NCBI RefSeq assembly: GCF_000519005.1
Contig: NZ_JAER01000015.1
Span: 1-64,000 of the forward strand
DNA length: 64,000 bases
Direction: 5' to 3'
Source of the DNA: Nocardioides sp. J54
GTDB taxonomy: Bacteria; Actinomycetota; Actinomycetes; Propionibacteriales; Nocardioidaceae
Shown: piece by piece, positions 16,580-24,400 of the stretch
Position numbering within the stretch: position 1 is the first letter of the stretch
Layout of the letters: every line of letters starts with the position of its first letter
Notes under the pieces: model-generated
Database searches by the model: none
What the model was told of the DNA's origin: nothing
What the model saw: only the letters and a program-made list of their open reading frames with translations
Position numbers and translations under genes: made by a program

Positions 16580-17722
16580 ATGTGCGGCATGCGCCGCTCG
16601 ACCCGCGCCCTGACCGCGCTCCTCGCCCTGACGCTCGCCTCGACCTGGACACCTGCTTCGGGTGCCCCGACCTCCGCTCCGACCCCGGCGCCAGCTTCGG
16701 TCCAGGGGGAGCCGAACTCCAGCACACCGGTCTCCAGCACACCGGTCTCCGGCACACCGGTCGCCGCAGCACGGGCTGCCATCTCGCCGGCGAAGATCGG
16801 GTTCATCGTCGGTCGAGACGTCTACCGGGTGAAGGTCGATGGCACGGGGCTGACGCGGCTCACCGCGACCCGCGGGTCGAGGGAGGCCTACGAGCACCAC
16901 CTGACCTCCAGCGGCAACGCGATGGCCTGGCAGGTCCGGGTGGGGGCATACCGCTACCAGGTGATCGTCGCCCGTGGGGCGAAGGCCTCGGCGCCGTTGC
17001 AGCGGTTCACCCGCGCCTCGATCCCTGCCCGTCGCCGGTGGCACTCCTTCGGCTCCCCGCAGCTGAGCCGGGACGGCAGGACGATGCTGGTCACGTGCCA
17101 GCGATCGCTGCACGGTCCGCACTTCCGCTCCCAGCCGATCGGCCTGTGCATCTACAACTTCAAGAAGAAGGCGCTCAAGGTCGTGAAGGCCAACTGCGGC
17201 TGCAAGGACTTCGGCATGCCGCCGGACCTCGCGTGGAGCGCCAACCGGCGGTACGTCGCTTACGCCGCCGCCAACAAGGTCAAGCGCATCGACCTGAAGA
17301 CCGGGAAGACCAGGCTGGTCTACAAGGACCCAGCGGGTGGTACGCCGACCAACCCCACCATCACCGCCAACGGCAACAAGGTGGCCTGGGCGGACGAGAG
17401 CTACGGACCCGGCGGCTACAAAGGCATCGCGATCCGCACCATCAGCACCGGCGCGGTGACCCGGGTCTACCCGCCGGTCCTGACCACCCACGAGTACGCC
17501 TACCTGCAGTGGGGCGCGCCGTCCTTCTCCGCAGACGGCACCCGGCTCGCCGTGCTCCTGACCTGGGACGACGGCGGGGACGAGGCGAACGACCCGGAGC
17601 AGCCGCCGGGCCTCTACGTGATCGACCTCGCCGGGAACATCGTCCGGGGCCCGCTCGTCGTCGCGGACGGGGCGGACATCTCGCTGGTCAGCGGCTTTGC
17701 CGACACCGCCTGGGCCAACTGA
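16580..17722 (+). CDS. Secreted TolB-like beta-propeller protein
   Basis: The 380-aa product has a signal peptide (RRSTRALTALLALTLAS, cleavage about 30) and a Pro/Thr/Ser linker with a short internal repeat (SSTPVSSTPVSGTPV, about residues 48-64). It continues with repeated beta-propeller strands of the TolB/WD40-like type (VKVDGTGLTRLTATRG, GSPQLSRDGRTMLVTC, DLAWSANRRYVAYAA, PSFSADGTRLAVLLTW). Four cysteines in the central part (two in NCGC) could form disulfides. An in-frame ATG three codons downstream is the alternative start. No enzymatic motif is seen. It is followed by a strong hairpin and then the integrated element. Confidence 0.75.
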   Translation: MCGMRRSTRALTALLALTLASTWTPASGAPTSAPTPAPASVQGEPNSSTPVSSTPVSGTPVAAARAAISPAKIGFIVGRDVYRVKVDGTGLTRLTATRGSREAYEHHLTSSGNAMAWQVRVGAYRYQVIVARGAKASAPLQRFTRASIPARRRWHSFGSPQLSRDGRTMLVTCQRSLHGPHFRSQPIGLCIYNFKKKALKVVKANCGCKDFGMPPDLAWSANRRYVAYAAANKVKRIDLKTGKTRLVYKDPAGGTPTNPTITANGNKVAWADESYGPGGYKGIAIRTISTGAVTRVYPPVLTTHEYAYLQWGAPSFSADGTRLAVLLTWDDGGDEANDPEQPPGLYVIDLAGNIVRGPLVVADGADISLVSGFADTAWAN

Positions 17723-17925
17723 GTCCATTGCGGCGGATCGCCGGTTGGCGGCGGCCAGCCGGGGCGATGCGGAACCCTGCCACCAGGCGCGCCACCTGCC
17801 AGTGCGCCGCTTGTGGGGTGCTTCACGTCGGGGACACCCTCCGGAGCCGTGCGGCCGAAGCAATGACGACCGCCGGCCGGCGACCGGGCCGGTTCGCGAG
17901 ACGAAGAAGCGGTGGGGAAACAACA

Positions 17926-17956
17926 AGGGACGGACCGCCTGTGGCGTTCCGTCCCT
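17926..17956 (+). terminator. Intrinsic terminator-like hairpin left of the element
   Basis: AGGGACGGA (17926-17934) pairs with TCCGTCCCT (17948-17956), and an inner CGCC/GGCG pair extends the stem to about 13 bp. It lies 40 bp outside the left att repeat and insulates the chromosomal gene from the element. Confidence 0.55.
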
Positions 17957-17995
17957 CTGTCCATCTTCGGATCAGGCTTGTTACCTGTGAAGACA

Positions 17996-18021
17996 GTGGT
18001 GGGCGATACTGGGTTTGAACC
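17996..18021. repeat. attL: displaced 3' end of tRNA-Val(GAC)
   Basis: These 26 bp, starting GTGGTGGGCGATACTGGGTT, are identical to 32000-32025, which includes the last 22 nt of the intact tRNA-Val gene. Identity ends at both sides, as expected for the core of site-specific integration. Confidence 0.9.
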
Positions 18022-18197
18022 TTTGAGAAGCGGTCCTCCGCTGGTCCTCGCGGCGACACTGGTTCGAGCGTAAACTCGCAGGCCAGAGGGCACTTTCGGG
18101 ATCTTCTGACGCCTGACAGACGAGGCCATTCTCGGACAGGTTCAGACGCCTTTGTTCCCCGTATGTTCCCCGAAAGGCGACACTGGGAGGACACAAG
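18022..18197. other. Left-end region of element, upstream of integrase
   Basis: These 176 bp carry no gene. They hold one copy of the 17-bp arm-type repeat (18154-18170) and presumably the integrase promoter. An SD GGGAGG at 18185-18190 precedes the integrase ATG. Confidence 0.5.
18154..18170 (+). repeat. Arm-type direct repeat, left copy
   Basis: GTTCCCCGTATGTTCCC occurs here and again at 31939-31955 in the same orientation. It contains two GTTCCC half-units spaced 11 bp apart, about one helical turn, as expected for arm sites bound by the N-terminal domain of a tyrosine integrase. Confidence 0.6.
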
Positions 18198-19370
18198 ATG
18201 GGTCGGGCAACCAGTAGCGCCCGTCGCGGCTTCGGCCGGATCGAGCGGCGCGAGTCCGGCCGCTACCGCGCGGCGTACACCGGCCCCGACGGGAACCTCT
18301 ACCGCGCTCCGGTCACCTTCGACGCCAAGGACGACGCCGTCGCGTGGCTGGCCGCTCGGCGCGCCGAGATCCAGATGGAGGTCTGGGCTCCCGACGCGGC
18401 AGCTCGCGGTGCCTCCCGCGCTTCGGTCCCGCTCCTGCGCGACTACGGCGACCTGTGGCTCGAAGGCCGCAAGACCCGCGGCCGCGAACTACGACCAACC
18501 ACGCGCCAGCAATACCGGATGCTTCTCGACACCTACATCTACCCGACCTTCGGCGACGAGCGGCTCGACCGGATCACCGCCGAGGACGTCACCAAGTGGT
18601 ACGACGCCCTCGCGCCCGGCAAGGAGACGGTCCGTGCGCAGGCCTACAGCCTGCTGCGGACGGTGCTCGGCTCGGCTGCCTCGGAGCGGCCCAAGCCGTT
18701 GATCCCGTACAACCCGGCGCACATCCGCGGCGCCGGCAACGTCAAGCGCGCCCATCAGGTCCGGCCGGCAACGCTCGACGAGCTGGCGACCATCGTCCAG
18801 GAGCTGCCCGACCGCTACCAGCTGATGGCGCTGCTCGTGGCCTGGTGCGCCATGCGGTTCGGCGAGCTCGCCGAGCTGCGCCGAGGCGACATCGACCTGC
18901 GCAACAACCGGGTCAATATCCGACGCGCGGTCGTCCGGGCCGGCGGCAAGTTCATCGTCGGCTCACCGAAGTCCGATGCGGGCGTCCGCGACGTCGCCAT
19001 CCCGCCGCACCTGATCCCCGTCGTGAAGGCGCACCTCAAGGATCATGTCGCCTCGGGGAAGGACGCGCTCCTCTTCCCGGCCGCCGCCGACGGCAACGCC
19101 CACATGGCGCCGTCGACGCTCTACAAGGTCTACTACCCGGCCCGGAAGAAGGCCGGCCGCCCCGACCTCCGCTGGCACGACCTCCGTCACACCGGCGCTG
19201 TCCTCGCTGCCCAGACGGGCGCGACTCTCGCCGAGCTGATGGGTCGCCTCGGCCACTCGACTCCGGGCGCCGCAATGCGCTATCAGCACGCAGCTGCCGA
19301 CCGCGACGCCGAGATCGCGCGGCGACTCTCGGCCTTGGTGTCGGAGCCGAGTGGCACGGTGACCGAGTGA
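18198..19370 (+). CDS. Tyrosine site-specific integrase
   Basis: This 390-aa integrase of the phage/ICE type has an N-terminal arm-binding segment (about 1-60), a SAM-like core-binding domain (about 75-165) and a catalytic domain. Catalytic residues are visible: Arg in CAMRFGELAELRRGDI, HDLRH with the second Arg, the His in GRLGHSTPGAAMRYQH and the nucleophile Tyr in MRYQH. It should recombine the 26-bp tRNA-Val core. ATG 18198 has GGGAGG upstream. The stop overlaps the GTG of higB (GTGA), coupling the toxin gene to integrase translation. Confidence 0.93.
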   Translation: MGRATSSARRGFGRIERRESGRYRAAYTGPDGNLYRAPVTFDAKDDAVAWLAARRAEIQMEVWAPDAAARGASRASVPLLRDYGDLWLEGRKTRGRELRPTTRQQYRMLLDTYIYPTFGDERLDRITAEDVTKWYDALAPGKETVRAQAYSLLRTVLGSAASERPKPLIPYNPAHIRGAGNVKRAHQVRPATLDELATIVQELPDRYQLMALLVAWCAMRFGELAELRRGDIDLRNNRVNIRRAVVRAGGKFIVGSPKSDAGVRDVAIPPHLIPVVKAHLKDHVASGKDALLFPAAADGNAHMAPSTLYKVYYPARKKAGRPDLRWHDLRHTGAVLAAQTGATLAELMGRLGHSTPGAAMRYQHAAADRDAEIARRLSALVSEPSGTVTE

Positions 19371-19837
19371 GCACGTGGACCGCCGAGTTCTACGAGGACG
19401 CCGATGGCCGGCGTCCCGTTGAGGTCTGGATGGGTGATCTCGGCGAGGTCGAGTTCGAAGCGTTAGCGACTGCGATCGAGGAGATCCTCGAGAAGGACGG
19501 CATCGCACTTGCCAGCACGCCCTGGTTGAAGGCCCTCGGCGAAGGTCTCCACGAGTTCCGCGTCAGGCATGACGCAGCGACCATCAAGGCGCTTTACGCC
19601 GACTCGGGCGCCAGCAAGCCGGCGAAGCCCGCAAAGATCCTGCTCCGGCTGTTCGTGCACTTCCACGGCCAGAAGGTCATCCTCCTGCTCCACGGCTACG
19701 ACAAGGGCAGCGACGACAGCCCACGCCGCCAGAACAAGGAGATCGAGGAGGCGCGCAAACGACTCCGCGCCTGGCGGCTCGCGCAGACGAGTAAGTCGAA
19801 GAAGCAGCCGCGGAACAAGTCACGGAGGAGACGCTGA
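19367..19837 (+). CDS. HigB-like toxin (RelE/Gp49 family)
   Basis: This 156-aa protein belongs to the phage-derived Gp49/HigB branch of the RelE superfamily: WTAEFYEDADGRRPVEVWM at the start, LGEGLHEFRVRHDAATIKALY in the core and RLFVHFHGQKVILLLHGYDKG before a basic, Lys/Arg-rich tail. Such toxins cleave mRNA on the ribosome. The GTG start overlaps the integrase stop. The cognate HigA-like gene follows after a 57-bp gap that holds a separate regulated promoter. The C-terminal about 30 residues (KSKKQPRNKSRRRR) are longer and more basic than usual. Confidence 0.85.
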   Translation: MSTWTAEFYEDADGRRPVEVWMGDLGEVEFEALATAIEEILEKDGIALASTPWLKALGEGLHEFRVRHDAATIKALYADSGASKPAKPAKILLRLFVHFHGQKVILLLHGYDKGSDDSPRRQNKEIEEARKRLRAWRLAQTSKSKKQPRNKSRRRR

Positions 19838-19845
19838 CTCAAGCA

Positions 19846-19874
19846 TTGTTCGTATGGGTTATCACCCATACAAT
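19846..19874 (+). promoter_or_regulatory. Antitoxin promoter with operator in the spacer
   Basis: A -35 TTGTTC (19846-19851) and a -10 TACAAT (19869-19874) are spaced exactly 17 bp. The spacer and first bases of the -10 form a perfect palindrome with arms GTATGGGT / ACCCATAC (19852-19859 / 19864-19871) around TATC. A dimeric HTH protein, most simply HigA itself, bound here would block the promoter. Confidence 0.75.
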
Positions 19875-19894
19875 GTTGGACGAGAGGAGTGACC

Positions 19895-20242
19895 ATGGCC
19901 AAGAAGTTCTCCGAGTACGCGCGGGAGCGCCGTGCCGACCAGAGTGCCGAAGGGCGCGAGGCCGAGCGCGTCTTCCGTGCTGCCTACGCCTTCGGCCGCG
20001 TGATCTACTCCGCTCGCAAGGCTCGCAACCTACGCCAGTCAGATCTCGCCGAGCTCAGTGGCGTCGCCCAGGCCGACATCAGCCGGATCGAGCGCGGCAT
20101 GATCGCGCCGACGGTCCCGACGCTCATCAAGCTCGCTGACGCACTGGGCGCGCAGATCCAGTTCGTGCTGCCCCCGGGCGAGGGCAGTTCCGTCGACGCA
20201 GTGGAGCACAGCGAGATCTTCGCTCTCAGCGTCGGCGCATAG
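19895..20242 (+). CDS. HigA-like antitoxin, XRE family
   Basis: The 115-aa product has a helical N-terminus and an XRE/Cro-C1 helix-turn-helix at about residues 40-92 (ARNLRQSDLAELSGVAQADISRIERGMIAPTVPTLIKLADALG). As antitoxin to the upstream HigB-like toxin it should bind both toxin and operator. ATG 19895 is preferred over GTG 19889 because GAGAGGAG (19882-19889) sits at the right distance. It can be made independently of the toxin from the promoter just upstream. Confidence 0.85.
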   Translation: MAKKFSEYARERRADQSAEGREAERVFRAAYAFGRVIYSARKARNLRQSDLAELSGVAQADISRIERGMIAPTVPTLIKLADALGAQIQFVLPPGEGSSVDAVEHSEIFALSVGA

Positions 20243-20292
20243 TCCAGGCAATCCAAGCGCGCTCCCCGCGGTTCCTGTGGCACTCTCGGCCC

Positions 20293-20856
20293 ATGATTCA
20301 GGCAGACATCAAGCGCTCCAAGCGTCTGTCGCTCGTCCTCCGTCATCGACCCGATTCGATCGGCCTGACGCTTGACGACAGTGGCTGGGTCGACATTGAC
20401 CGCCTGCTCTCGGCTCTCTCCGAGCATGGGACGCACATGAGTCACGACGACCTCCTCCGAGTCGTCGCGACCAACGACAAGCAACGCTTCGAACTCGACG
20501 CTCCGTCTCAGCGAATCCGCGCCCGGCAGGGACATTCGGTAGATGTCGAGCTCGGCCTGGAGCCCGTCCCCCCGCCGGCCGTCCTGTATCACGGCACTCC
20601 GCGGCGCAACCTCGACTCGATCCTGGCGACCGGACTCGACCGACGGAAGCGACACCACGTTCACCTATCGGGCGACATCGAGACCGCACGGCGCGTCGGC
20701 GCCCGTCGCGGCGACGAGATCGTCCTAGCCGTGGACGCCTCCGGCATGGCTACCGCAGGGCTGCTTTTCTGGCGAACCGACAACGGCGTGTGGCTGACCG
20801 AACGCGTTCCCACTCAGTTCTTGACACCGCTCGATCGGACGCGCGGAGATGAGTGA
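20293..20856 (+). CDS. kptA: KptA/Tpt1 RNA 2'-phosphotransferase
   Basis: This 187-aa protein carries all conserved blocks of Tpt1: KRSKRLSLVLRHRPDSIGLTLDDSGWVDID (active-site Arg-His pair), RIRARQGHS (second Arg), LYHGTPRRNLDSILATGL, HHVHLSGD and GLLFWRTDNGVWLTE. The family removes an internal 2'-phosphate from RNA using NAD+, and some members ADP-ribosylate RNA or DNA ends. No RNA ligase that would leave such a phosphate is in the element. CACTCT (20281-20286), 6 nt before ATG, suggests a leaderless start. The 3' end overlaps the next gene by 8 bp, so the two are probably one operon. Confidence 0.9.
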   Translation: MIQADIKRSKRLSLVLRHRPDSIGLTLDDSGWVDIDRLLSALSEHGTHMSHDDLLRVVATNDKQRFELDAPSQRIRARQGHSVDVELGLEPVPPPAVLYHGTPRRNLDSILATGLDRRKRHHVHLSGDIETARRVGARRGDEIVLAVDASGMATAGLLFWRTDNGVWLTERVPTQFLTPLDRTRGDE

Positions 20857-21316
20857 CAACTGGATCCGGATCATCCCGACCACGCCGACGTGGGCGCCCC
20901 AGATCCCGAACGCGGAGACTGCTACGGCGTATGTCCGAAGCCTATTCACCGGACCCACCGCCTCCGCCGACGACGTGACTCACTCGATTCATGCCGGGGT
21001 CGCATTCATCGACTCGGGAGTCAACACGTCTTCTGTTACGTGCTCTGCCTGCGGAAAGGTCACGGACGTGGCCTGGGTTTTCGACATCATCGACGAGCGC
21101 GCAGAAGACCTAAGCCAACTCGACGCAGCGATGCCGTGCTGCGGCGCAAGCGCCAACCTCAACGACCTCAACTACGACTGGCCCATGGCCTTCGCGCGAT
21201 TTGAGATCGAAGTCATGAACGGAACCCGTGACGGCTACGAACTCGACGTGACCGAACTCGACCACGTCGGATCGCTGCTTGGCCATTCCGTTCGGCAAGT
21301 GCTCCAGCACATCTGA
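20849..21316 (+). CDS. Unknown protein coupled to KptA
   Basis: This 155-aa soluble protein has a possible zinc site made of CSAC (about residue 65) and CC (about residue 97) and an aromatic-rich region LNYDWPMAFARFEIEVMN. I do not recognise the family. Its start overlaps the end of kptA by 8 bp, which implies co-translation and hints at a functional pairing with the RNA 2'-phosphotransferase. No membrane segment or signal peptide is seen. Confidence 0.65.
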   Translation: MSDNWIRIIPTTPTWAPQIPNAETATAYVRSLFTGPTASADDVTHSIHAGVAFIDSGVNTSSVTCSACGKVTDVAWVFDIIDERAEDLSQLDAAMPCCGASANLNDLNYDWPMAFARFEIEVMNGTRDGYELDVTELDHVGSLLGHSVRQVLQHI

Positions 21317-21336
21317 CCCGCGTTGTTGGCTGCGGA

Positions 21337-21981
21337 TCAGTCGTCGGCATCATCGGAGGTGGCCTCGACCTCCATCAGGTGCTTCGCTCTCTCGCTCGGC
21401 CGCAGGCGTATGAGCATCCCGGGCGGCCGGATGTGGTTCGGAGCCCGAGGCGGAGGTTTCGTCTGCTCAGGTAGCGCGCTCCGGATGATCGGATGCCATG
21501 CCCGGCGTATCGGGCCGGGCAGATCGAGGTCGGCCCAGATGTCGACGAGGAGCGCGCCATCAATGTAGTCGAGCATGTCCGTTGGCCCGCCCTCACGCAG
21601 TACGAGCTCATAGGCGCGGGCGCGATCTGTGCGGTCATCGAGGTGGTACATCTGATGCCGCGCCGGCCAGTCGTGGTGTGCTCCAGGTAGCAGGACCGTG
21701 GCGAACGCTCGCTCCGGAGCCAGCCGCCACAGCTGATGGGCGAGCCAGAACGGGTGCAGCCCGTACTGGCCCGGCACCTCCACGAACTCCACACTGGGCC
21801 GGACCTCGAGCCGGTGGTGCGCTGCCTCGATGATCCGCTCGGCCACGGCCAACGAGGGCGACTTGATCCCGCGCTCGTACGCCGACAGCGTCGGCTGCGA
21901 CGTACCAGCGAGCTTGGCGAGGGCGTCCTGGGTCAGCCCGGCCGCTCGGCGGGCGTACACGAGCAGAGAGTGCCCCGACAC
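21337..21981 (-). CDS. XRE-family transcriptional regulator
   Basis: The 214-aa protein has an N-terminal helix-turn-helix (SLLVYARRAAGLTQDALAKLAGTSQPTLSAYERG, about 4-38). A long C-terminal domain of unknown type follows (FWLAHQLWRLAPERAFATVLLPG, TDMLDYIDGALLVDIWADLDLP). The GTG start at 21981 is set by TATGCT (complement of 21988-21993), 6 nt away. It is divergent from the unknown gene at 22165, whose promoter lies in the 183-bp gap, so it may control that gene or itself. An AbiEi/MNT-type antitoxin role is conceivable but unproven. Confidence 0.8.
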   Translation of the reverse strand: MSGHSLLVYARRAAGLTQDALAKLAGTSQPTLSAYERGIKSPSLAVAERIIEAAHHRLEVRPSVEFVEVPGQYGLHPFWLAHQLWRLAPERAFATVLLPGAHHDWPARHQMYHLDDRTDRARAYELVLREGGPTDMLDYIDGALLVDIWADLDLPGPIRRAWHPIIRSALPEQTKPPPRAPNHIRPPGMLIRLRPSERAKHLMEVEATSDDADD

Positions 21982-21987
21982 TCTTCG

Positions 21988-21993
21988 AGCATA
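21988..21993 (-). promoter_or_regulatory. -10 box TATGCT of XRE regulator
   Basis: TATGCT on the minus strand lies 6 nt before the GTG at 21981, giving a leaderless mRNA. Confidence 0.6.
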
Positions 21994-22164
21994 TCTGACC
22001 GGATCTGAACCTGGAACGATCGCAATTTCGGGGTCTGACCAGCCCGAACGCGGACAGCGGCCGACGTCAGCGGTCGTTCGGGTGCGGCGTGTCCCGGTCA
22101 AATCTGGACAGGCCTGCACACCTACCTCTTGACAGGGGTCTGCCCTGAGACAGGAGGAGCGACG

Positions 22165-23079
22165 ATGAGCGTCGCGAAATGCCTCGGCCTCGACGAGGTC
22201 GACGGCCCGGCGATGGCGGCTGCGGCAGTGGCGTGGCAGCGCTGGTGCCATCAGGATCCAGAACTGGCGGTCGTGGACGACCTGCTCGACCTTCCGGGCT
22301 GGACGCGCCGGGCCACCACTGCAGCCAAGGACGCACTGCTGGCGCACCTGCACCGGCAGGCCGTAGACGACGCCGAAGCGGCGACCGTCCTGGCGTGGCT
22401 CCTGCTGCCTGGCGCGACGCGGCTGGCCGACCAACTTCGGGACCTCTCGCCGGACATCGACGCGCTGGCCGCTGGCGAGCTGTGGCTACTGATCCGAACC
22501 CGGCCAGCGGAGCGATGCGTAGCAGCGACCGTCCTGCGGAACGTACGACGCGCTCTGCTGGCCGAGCTGGGCCACTCCGATGCAGCGCAGCGGATCGATC
22601 GCACCTGGGCGAACACCACGTTGTGCGACAACGCGGAGGATCTCGACCTCCTCGCGGGTGTCCCCGAGCTGCATGCTGACGCGGTCTTCGAGGCGAGCCT
22701 GCTCGTGGTGTCTGCAATCCTGGGCGGTCTGGTGACGCTGGGCGATGCGTCGCTCCTGCAGCGACTTGCTGAGGCTGCCGATGAGCGGTCCGCTCCTGGG
22801 CGGCGCGGTCGTGCCGGGCTGACGTCGCCGTCTGTAGTCGAATGCGTCGCGCGCTACCGGCCCGAGTCCGTGCGATCGATCCGGCGTCGCGCGTCAATGC
22901 TCATGGACCGGCTCCGCCGGTACGCCGCGGACGAACGCCTCGTCGAGGAACTTCGCGCGTTCGTCGCCGCCCACGCGGTGCCGCCGATGAGCCTCGACGA
23001 GGTCCTCGAGGAGTACCTGTGGCAGCACATCGAGGAGTACGTCGCAGAGAGCCACCGCGAGCTCGACGAGTCCGCATGA
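22165..23079 (+). CDS. Unknown 304-aa protein of mobile element
   Basis: This soluble, largely alpha-helical protein is rich in Ala, Leu and acidic residues. There is no signal peptide, membrane span or catalytic motif I can name. ATG 22165 has a perfect AGGAGG at 22152-22157. Similar helical proteins occur next to XRE regulators on actinobacterial integrative elements, but I cannot attach a function. It could be a replication or transfer accessory or a toxin component paired with the divergent regulator. Confidence 0.65.
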   Translation: MSVAKCLGLDEVDGPAMAAAAVAWQRWCHQDPELAVVDDLLDLPGWTRRATTAAKDALLAHLHRQAVDDAEAATVLAWLLLPGATRLADQLRDLSPDIDALAAGELWLLIRTRPAERCVAATVLRNVRRALLAELGHSDAAQRIDRTWANTTLCDNAEDLDLLAGVPELHADAVFEASLLVVSAILGGLVTLGDASLLQRLAEAADERSAPGRRGRAGLTSPSVVECVARYRPESVRSIRRRASMLMDRLRRYAADERLVEELRAFVAAHAVPPMSLDEVLEEYLWQHIEEYVAESHRELDESA

Positions 23080-23128
23080 TCAAACCGGTCTGCCCCGAAC
23101 TACCGAGGATCGCGCGGGTCCGCAGTTC

Positions 23129-23377
23129 CTACGGCAGCCACCGTGGCCGCCGCGGCTTAGACCTTGTTGGTCCTCCGGGCCAGAAGTCATCGGTCCACTC
23201 GATGAGCGGATCAGCACGGTCGGCCCATCGCCAGAGCCGAGTACCGCACGCTGGGCACTCGAACAGGGCCTGACAGGTGCGCTTCCCGTCTTCGGCACGT
23301 TCCGTAAGCAGCAGAGCGTTGGAGGCCGGCGCCCCGCCACACTTCGGGCAGGTCGGAGACTCCGTCGCGTCTGGCAT
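23129..23377 (-). CDS. Small zinc-ribbon protein
   Basis: The 82-aa product has CPKCGG near the N-terminus and CPACG about 30 residues later, a treble-clef/zinc-ribbon pair, followed by a Trp-rich acidic segment (LWRWADRADPLIEWTDDFW). It stands alone in minus orientation between two plus-strand genes. No family name is offered. Confidence 0.55.
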   Translation of the reverse strand: MPDATESPTCPKCGGAPASNALLLTERAEDGKRTCQALFECPACGTRLWRWADRADPLIEWTDDFWPGGPTRSKPRRPRWLP

Positions 23378-23459
23378 GCCAGGCAGCCTAGGCCAGCTCA
23401 GTCAGCGACGACGCGCAATGGGAGCGTCCGGACGGGAGCGCACAAGGGATACTTCGGCC

Positions 23460-23861
23460 ATGGAACTGAACGCCGAACGCGCTGCCGCGGCACTGGCGAA
23501 CGCGATTGGCGAAGACTTCGACGTTGAGGCCCTCAGGGTCAGATCGGTCGGAAGCGGCGTGCTGTGGTCGGGATCGGTCGTGGATTCCGACGAGATGCCT
23601 CTGCCTGGCGGGAGCTGGTTGATCGGTCCCGATGGCCGGACATATCCGGTCTCTTCGAATCCGGGGATCCACGACGCAGAGCTAGCCATTGAACTGCTCG
23701 AAGCTGCCTATCGGGACGGACTCGCTTCACGGCTCGATGCTGGAAAGTTCAGCGAGCGCCTGTCGCAGATAACGCAGCGGAGGGCAGCCGAGGTCAAAGA
23801 GTTTGTCGACGACGTCCGCGGCGGATCCCTTCGTGCCTCGGGGCCCCGATCCCTGCCGTAG
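23460..23861 (+). CDS. Unknown 133-aa protein
   Basis: This small soluble protein has a beta-rich N-terminal half (GSGVLWSGSVVDSDEMPLPGGSWLIGPDGRTYPVSS) and a helical C-terminal half (AELAIELLEAAYRDGLA and a following amphipathic helix), reminiscent of immunity-type folds. ATG 23460 follows GATACT by 6 nt, a leaderless geometry. I do not recognise the family. Confidence 0.55.
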   Translation: MELNAERAAAALANAIGEDFDVEALRVRSVGSGVLWSGSVVDSDEMPLPGGSWLIGPDGRTYPVSSNPGIHDAELAIELLEAAYRDGLASRLDAGKFSERLSQITQRRAAEVKEFVDDVRGGSLRASGPRSLP

Positions 23862-23918
23862 GTCGACCGCCATCCAACGATCCCGCCACGATCGGCAGTC
23901 CAATGCGAGACTGCGCCC

Positions 23919-24329
23919 ATGGCGGCCGACACCGAGCTCGACGATCGATGGATTCTCGGTATGCGCGACGTCATTGTCGAGTCCGTCGAGCGGGAAGAGT
24001 TCCGAATCCTGATCGTCCTCGCCGACGGCAGGACGCTGACAATCGAGGGAGCTGCGACTCTCGGAACACTCGAAACACCTAAACAGCGGACGGACGTCTG
24101 GGACGCCCAAGAAGGTGAGGAAGATGCCCTCGCGCATCTCGTGGGCCAGAGGGTGCTGTCCGCAGTGGTGTTCAAGACCGGGGCCCTCCGCGTCGTCGTG
24201 AGTTCCGGCACTTGCCTACGCGTTCCCGCAGACGATCACTACGAGCCGTGGCAGCTCTCAGGTGTCGACGGCTCGATGCTTATCTCGTTGCCGGGCGGCG
24301 GCGTCGCCAAGTTCCCCGGCCCGGATTAG
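23919..24329 (+). CDS. DUF6188-like protein
   Basis: The 136-aa product ends in the pattern VGQRVLSAVVFKTGALRVVVSSGTCLRVPADDHYEPWQLSGVDG, which I associate with the DUF6188 family: small beta-rich proteins often found near polymorphic toxin or immunity loci. ATG 23919 lies 6 nt after GAGACT. No biochemical role is known to me. The family call is from memory of the motif and moderately certain. Confidence 0.65.
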   Translation: MAADTELDDRWILGMRDVIVESVEREEFRILIVLADGRTLTIEGAATLGTLETPKQRTDVWDAQEGEEDALAHLVGQRVLSAVVFKTGALRVVVSSGTCLRVPADDHYEPWQLSGVDGSMLISLPGGGVAKFPGPD

Positions 24330-24400
24330 CCAAGTCGCTGGCCCACCACGTGCGATGAGGCGGACCGGCACTCTGAGCACGTTCGCGGTGCTCCCGTCGC

